DNA of 6,332 bases from Thermoflexus hugenholtzii JAD2 (GTDB taxonomy: Bacteria; Chloroflexota; Dehalococcoidia; UBA2979). The DNA lies in the NCBI GenBank assembly GCA_945889565.1, contig CAMDBZ010000104.1, positions 1 through 6,332 on the forward strand, given 5' to 3'. The notes under the pieces are model-generated. The model was given only the letters and a program-made list of their open reading frames with translations, was not told where the DNA came from and ran no database searches. This document shows positions 1 through 6,332 of the stretch, piece by piece; within the stretch, counting starts at the first letter, position 1; the number at the start of each line of letters is the position of its first letter. The position numbers and the translations under genes are program-made.

Positions 1-14
1 TGCTGCAGGAGCAG

Positions 15-518
15 GTGGAGCGCAGCGCGCGGCGCGCGCGGCTGGGCGTGTTCGTGGACGTGCCGAACTTGCTGTATGGCGCCGAGCGGGGCGAGCGCGC
101 GCCGGACATGGGCCGGCTGCTCGCGTTCCTCGGCGAGGGCCGCGAGCTCGTGCGCGCGACGGCGTACGCACCGGTGTCCGACAACCCGAACGAGCCGGTG
201 CAGCAGCAGCGCTTTGTCGCGCCGTTCGTGCCGTACGAGTACCGCATCGTGACGAAGCCGCTGAAGCGCTTCGCGGACGGGTCGATCAAGGGCAACTTCG
301 ATGTCGAGATGACGGTGGACATGCTGACGATGGCGGACCGCCTCGACGTGATGGCGATCGTCTCGGGCGACTCGGACTTCGCGGGCGTGGTGCAGGCGAT
401 CCAGAACAAGGGTGTGCGCGTCGAGGTGGTCGCGTTCGCGGGCAGCACGTCGGCGGAGATGCGCGCGCTTGCCGATCGGTACATCGAGGTAGGGTCGATC
501 TCGCACCTGCTGCGTTAG
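15..518 (+). CDS. NYN-domain (LabA/DUF88-type) putative ribonuclease
   Basis: A single-domain NYN (PIN-like) protein, 167 residues from this start, a usual size for stand-alone family members. The family is a metal-dependent nuclease fold generally linked to RNA processing or turnover; the substrate here is unknown. Visible motifs are the first acidic strand FVDVPNLLY (D15, N18), the central KGNFDVEMTVDM (K92, D96, D102) and SGDSDF (D119, D121), so the acidic active-site set looks complete. A typical first motif is F(I/V)DGxNL; here Val-Pro follows the Asp, a variant I believe occurs in LabA-like proteins. The start is uncertain: this is a GTG with AGGAG only 3 nt upstream, which is too close for a good ribosome binding site, and the frame stays open to the left edge (codons Leu-Gln-Glu-Gln). 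The gene may therefore begin outside the window. It is convergent with the minus-strand operon and probably independent of it. Confidence 0.85.
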   Translation: MERSARRARLGVFVDVPNLLYGAERGERAPDMGRLLAFLGEGRELVRATAYAPVSDNPNEPVQQQRFVAPFVPYEYRIVTKPLKRFADGSIKGNFDVEMTVDMLTMADRLDVMAIVSGDSDFAGVVQAIQNKGVRVEVVAFAGSTSAEMRALADRYIEVGSISHLLR

Positions 519-536
519 ACGCGCCGCGGCTGCAGC
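519..536. other. 18-nt convergent intergenic junction, no clear terminator
   Basis: This is the gap between the TAG of the NYN gene and the stop (TAG, read on the minus strand) of the small membrane protein gene. It holds most of a perfect palindrome, GGCTGCAGCC at 528-537, but this has no loop and no T-tract on either strand. I cannot call an intrinsic terminator. The last bases of both genes likely carry any termination signal, or termination is Rho-dependent. Confidence 0.5.
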
Positions 537-866
537 CTAGCGCTTGCGCAGCTCCGCCTCGAGCTCGTCGATCCAGGTCGCGTTCAGCGAATCGGCGGCG
601 TCTGCGGCCGCCTCCAGGTCGGGGGCGTCGAAGTCTGCGTCGTCGTCCGCGCGTGGCGGCATGCGGAAGCTGCGCGCGGAGCCGACGAGCGGCACGCCGG
701 AGGCCATGGCCGCGATGTAGGCGCCCACCATCAGCCCGCTGCCGGCGCCGAAGATCCAGCCGAGCAGCGGCGGCTGTGCATCGATCACCCGCACGCCGAG
801 CAGCACGCCCAGGGCGATCGCGACGGTGACGATGACGTATTGGGGCACCAGTGCGCGGTGGAACAT
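537..866 (-). CDS. Small two-helix membrane protein with acidic tail, unknown function
   Basis: I do not recognise this 109-residue protein. It has a short N-terminus with one His and one Arg, a hydrophobic segment at about residues 9-28, a short polar turn (about 29-33) and a second hydrophobic, glycine-rich segment at about 34-57 containing GAGSG. This predicts two membrane helices. The rest (about 66-109) is cytosolic-looking: first an Asp/Ala-rich, probably disordered stretch, then a likely amphipathic helix ending in Glu-Leu-Arg-Lys-Arg. The ATG at 864-866 lies 5 nt after the pyrK stop, so the gene is the last member of the minus-strand operon. No strong ribosome binding site precedes it, which suits reinitiation after pyrK. 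Coding is supported by the clean hydrophobic pattern and the tight packing. Operon position alone does not show a role in pyrimidine metabolism. Confidence 0.75.
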   Translation of the reverse strand: MFHRALVPQYVIVTVAIALGVLLGVRVIDAQPPLLGWIFGAGSGLMVGAYIAAMASGVPLVGSARSFRMPPRADDDADFDAPDLEAAADAADSLNATWIDELEAELRKR

Positions 867-871
867 GGCCG

Positions 872-1645
872 TCAGTATATGTCCCGCAGGTCAAACATCG
901 GGCCGTCGTGGCAGACCAGGCGGACGCCGCCGCGGCGCGGGAAGATCGCGCACGAGTAGCAGATGCCCATGCCGCAGGCCATCGTCTGCTCGAAGAGCGC
1001 CTGGGCCGGTTTCCTCAGGCCGCTCTGCCGCAGCACCCCGTGCAGCGCCTCGAACATCGCGTGGGGGCCGCAGGCGAACACCTCGTCGCACCACGGCAGC
1101 AGCTCCGCGAAGGGCGCGGTGACGAGGCCGCGGCGGCCGAGCGAGCCGTCGTCGGTGGTGACGATTACCTCGACGTCGGGGGGGAGCAGCGACGGCGGGA
1201 AAATCTGCGCCTCCGTGCGGCCGCCGAGCAGCAGTGTCACCTCGCGGCCTTCGCCGGTGAGCCGGTCGGCGAGCCAGACGAGCGGGGCGCAGCCGATGCC
1301 GCCGCCGACGAGCAGCATGCGCTGCACGCGCGGCCGCGGCTCGAAGCCGCGCCCGAGCGGGCCGACGACGCGCATGCGCTCGCCCTGCTGACGCCGCGCG
1401 AGCCAGTCCGTGCCGCGGCCGACCACGTCGAAGAGCAGCGCGAACTCGGGGCCGCGCGCGCCGACGCGGGTGCGATGGATGGAGAGCGCGCGCCCGACGA
1501 GCGGGTCCGTGTGCTCGCCGATGTACGCCATCACGAACTGGCCGGGCGTGGCCGCCTGGTAGTGCGCGGGCATCGCGAGCCAGAGGATGTGCGTGTCCCC
1601 GTACAGTCGCGCGCTGGCGGTGACCTCCAGTGTGTCGCTACGCAT
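872..1645 (-). CDS. pyrK: Dihydroorotate dehydrogenase B, electron-transfer subunit (PyrK)
   Basis: A 257-residue iron-sulfur flavoprotein, the normal length for PyrK. In class 1B dihydroorotate dehydrogenase it carries FAD and a [2Fe-2S] cluster and passes electrons from the PyrD FMN to NAD+. The N-terminal ferredoxin-reductase-like FAD domain (about 1-100) contains GRALSIH at 51-57, where the common form is R-P-x-S-I. The nucleotide-binding domain has LLVGGGIGCAPL at 111-122 and ACGP at 191-194. The C-terminal cluster motif has Cys224, Cys229, Cys232 and Cys245, the last in CHDGPMF, the PyrK-specific C-x-DGP-x-F signature. I chose the ATG at 1643-1645: it overlaps the HAD gene stop as ATGCGTAG and gives the family length. 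The frame stays open to 1843, but that extension is Arg/Ala/Cys-rich shadow of the HAD gene. No pyrD is adjacent, so the catalytic partner must be encoded elsewhere. A related electron-transfer subunit for another dehydrogenase is possible but less likely. Confidence 0.93.
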   Translation of the reverse strand: MRSDTLEVTASARLYGDTHILWLAMPAHYQAATPGQFVMAYIGEHTDPLVGRALSIHRTRVGARGPEFALLFDVVGRGTDWLARRQQGERMRVVGPLGRGFEPRPRVQRMLLVGGGIGCAPLVWLADRLTGEGREVTLLLGGRTEAQIFPPSLLPPDVEVIVTTDDGSLGRRGLVTAPFAELLPWCDEVFACGPHAMFEALHGVLRQSGLRKPAQALFEQTMACGMGICYSCAIFPRRGGVRLVCHDGPMFDLRDIY

Positions 1646-2320
1646 CCGCCGGCACCCGGCCGAGCAGCAGCGTATGCACCTCGAACAGCGTCGCAGCGAC
1701 GTGCGTCGCGCCGGCGGTGCGCAGTGCGTCGGGCGGGCGCGCGCCCGCGAGCGCGATGCGCAGGCCGATGCCGGCAGCGAGCGCGCAGTGCATGTCCTCG
1801 TCACGGTCGCCGACGAAGGCCGCGAAGGCGGCGCTCGCGCCATCGAGGCGCGCGAGCGCCGCGAGGGCGGGGGCGGGCGCCGGCTTCGGCGCGCCGGCGC
1901 TGTCCGCGCCGATGATGGCGGCGAAGCGCGCGGTCAGCCCCATCGCGTCGAGCTGGGCGAACGCGCCGGCCTCGACCTTGTTGGTGACGAGGGCGAGCGG
2001 GATGCGCGCCGCGGCGAGCGCGTCGAGCAGCGCGAGCGCGCCGGGGAGCGGCTGGATGTGCGGCAGCTCACGGTCGTAGTGGCGGAAGTAGGCGACGCGG
2101 ATACGTTCGTGCACGGCGTCGTCGACGGCGCCGACGAGCTGCTCGACCATGCCGCGCAGCGGCGGGCCGAGCACGGCGGCCACGGCGGCGGTCGGGACGG
2201 TGTAGCCGTGGTCGGCGAGCGCGGCGGCGATGCACGCTGCGATCGGCGCCTCGGAGTCGGCGAGCGTGCCGTCGAGGTCGAACAGCACGGCGCGCGGCGG
2301 CGTGTGCGGGGCGGCGTCGT

Positions 2321-2324
<4 letters not shown>
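1638..2324 (-). CDS. HAD-superfamily hydrolase, phosphoglycolate-phosphatase-like
   Basis: A 228-residue HAD phosphatase with all four motifs: FDLDGTLADS (nucleophile D16, acid/base D18), LVTNK (T114), the lysine of APKPAPAP (K147) and VGDRDEDM (D173, D177). The helical region between motifs I and II, about residues 24-95, fits the C1 cap of the Gph/PGMB-like subfamily. These enzymes hydrolyse small phosphate monoesters such as phosphoglycolate, nucleotides or sugar phosphates; sequence alone does not give the substrate. The GTG start at 2322-2324 overlaps the carB stop as GTGA. It has no clear Shine-Dalgarno sequence, which suggests translation by reinitiation after carB. The 3' end overlaps pyrK by 8 nt. 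Its place between two pyrimidine genes makes a nucleotide or pathway-intermediate phosphatase plausible, but this is inference; a general housekeeping phosphatase fits equally well. Confidence 0.9.
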
Positions 2325-5613
<3,289 letters not shown>

Positions 5614-5617
<4 letters not shown>

Positions 5618-6332
5618 GCGTGGTACCCCTTCCGCGCGTTCTCGCCCAGCAGGCCGATCTCGGCGACCACGTCCACGGGCTGGTAGTGCACCTGCGGGTC
5701 GCTGGCGATGCGCGCCATCTTGATGTGCGTGACCTGCTGCTCGCCGACGGCGGCGTCGAGGTAGGGGGTGACCGCCTCGATCACGCGGCGGCGGTCGCCG
5801 AGCCCTGTGAAGAACGCAAACTCGAGCACCGGCATGTAACGGTCGCCCTCGGGGGACCAGCTCGGGTCGTAGCGCAGCGCCTCGGCGGCCTTCGGCACGC
5901 CGAGGCGGATCAGCCGGCGCGCCTCGCGGAGCACGTGCGCGTCGTCGATGCCGATGTACAGCGCGTCCTCATGCGCAGAGATGCCGCCGAAGCGGATCGG
6001 GAAGGGGTCGAGTCGGTGCAGGCGGGGCGCAGCGTTCACGTAGAAGGACTCGACCTGCGTCCAGTAGATGTCGTCGGGCTTGAGCCAGCCGAGCCGCAGC
6101 ACGGTGAAGTGCAGGAACTCGTACGGCGGCAGGTCGATCTCTTCCATGCCGCGCAGCGTCTCCAGCAGCGGCTGTAGCGGATCGAGCAGCTCGGGCAGCT
6201 CGAGGCCCGTCGCCTGCACGAACCCGACGCTCTGGCGGAAGTCGAACGACAGCGCCTTGTAGACCTCCCAGTGATTGTCGGGTGGGCCGGAGCCCGCGGT
6301 GAAGGCGGCCCAATCCTGCGCGCGTCGCTCGG
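5614..6332 (-). CDS. 2H-phosphoesterase-like (2'-5' RNA ligase-like) protein, partial
   Basis: The frame is open from the right edge to TGA at 5614-5616, giving 238 visible residues with the N-terminus missing. An internal GTG at 6217-6219 is not the likely start, because the upstream residues (Trp, Tyr, Phe, His-rich, such as NHWEVYKALSFDF) look like genuine protein. The layout recalls the LigT/2H fold: strand-forming LHFTVLRLGWL with an HxT motif (visible-residue H74, T76; bases 6103-6111), a middle section containing PFPIRFGG, then a strand at YMPVLEFAFF where PHxTxA would be expected, followed by a helix and VTHIKMARI. In 2H enzymes two HxT motifs hydrolyse cyclic or 2'-5' phosphodiesters. 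The second His appears replaced here (Pro-Val-Leu-Glu-Phe-Ala), so activity is doubtful. The family call is tentative and could be wrong; an uncharacterised conserved protein is the safe reading. Its stop overlaps the carB start by 4 nt, so it is in the carB operon. Confidence 0.6.
5626..5633 (-). promoter_or_regulatory. Ribosome binding site deciding the carB start
   Basis: On the minus strand this reads GGAAGGGG, a good Shine-Dalgarno-like purine run, lying inside the 3' end of the upstream gene. An 8-nt spacer (TACCACGC) separates it from CTG at 5615-5617. The alternative GTG at 5558-5560 is preceded by a C-rich stretch with no such site. This favours initiation at CTG. Confidence 0.6.

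Noticed and set aside
528..537. GGCTGCAGCC palindrome as an intrinsic terminator
   Set aside because: Five-base arms with no loop and no following T-run on either strand; likely chance in GC-rich sequence.
286..894. 202-codon minus-strand frame spanning the NYN and membrane protein genes
   Set aside because: Arg/Pro/Ala-rich shadow that crosses two better-supported genes.
1646..1843. N-terminal extension of pyrK to an upstream start at 1843
   Set aside because: It would add 66 Arg/Ala/Cys-rich residues lying wholly inside the HAD gene. The ATG at 1645 gives the normal PyrK length and the typical stop-start overlap.
851..1915. 354-codon plus-strand frame antisense to pyrK and part of the HAD gene
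   Set aside because: Compositionally biased shadow; pyrK on the other strand has all flavin and iron-sulfur motifs.

Overview
This window is about 70% GC with dense, tightly packed genes. It looks like a chromosomal housekeeping segment of a high-GC bacterium. Gene style and CarB sequence suggest a Chloroflexota-like lineage, but that is only an impression; no rRNA or other phylogenetic marker is present.

Layout: five genes lie head to tail on the minus strand and appear to form one operon. In transcription order (right to left) they are: a 2H-phosphoesterase-like protein cut by the right edge; carB, the large subunit of carbamoyl-phosphate synthase; a HAD-family phosphatase; pyrK, the electron-transfer subunit of class 1B dihydroorotate dehydrogenase; and a small two-helix membrane protein. 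Successive junctions are a 4-nt overlap (CTGA), a 4-nt overlap (GTGA), an 8-nt overlap (ATGCGTAG) and a 5-nt gap, so translational coupling is likely throughout. At the left end a plus-strand NYN-domain protein of the LabA/DUF88 type converges on this operon, with only 18 nt between the two stop codons.

Functionally, carB makes carbamoyl phosphate for pyrimidines and arginine, and pyrK passes electrons from dihydroorotate oxidation to NAD+. Together they mark a de novo pyrimidine cluster, although neither carA nor pyrD is visible. The HAD phosphatase, the 2H-like protein and the membrane protein have no established place in the pathway.

No mobile element, CRISPR array, RNA gene, promoter or convincing terminator was seen, and there is no intergenic stretch longer than 18 nt. 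The most interesting points are an apparent CTG start for carB with a good Shine-Dalgarno sequence, and a 2H-like protein whose second catalytic motif seems lost. I see no evidence of a new defence or mobile system.
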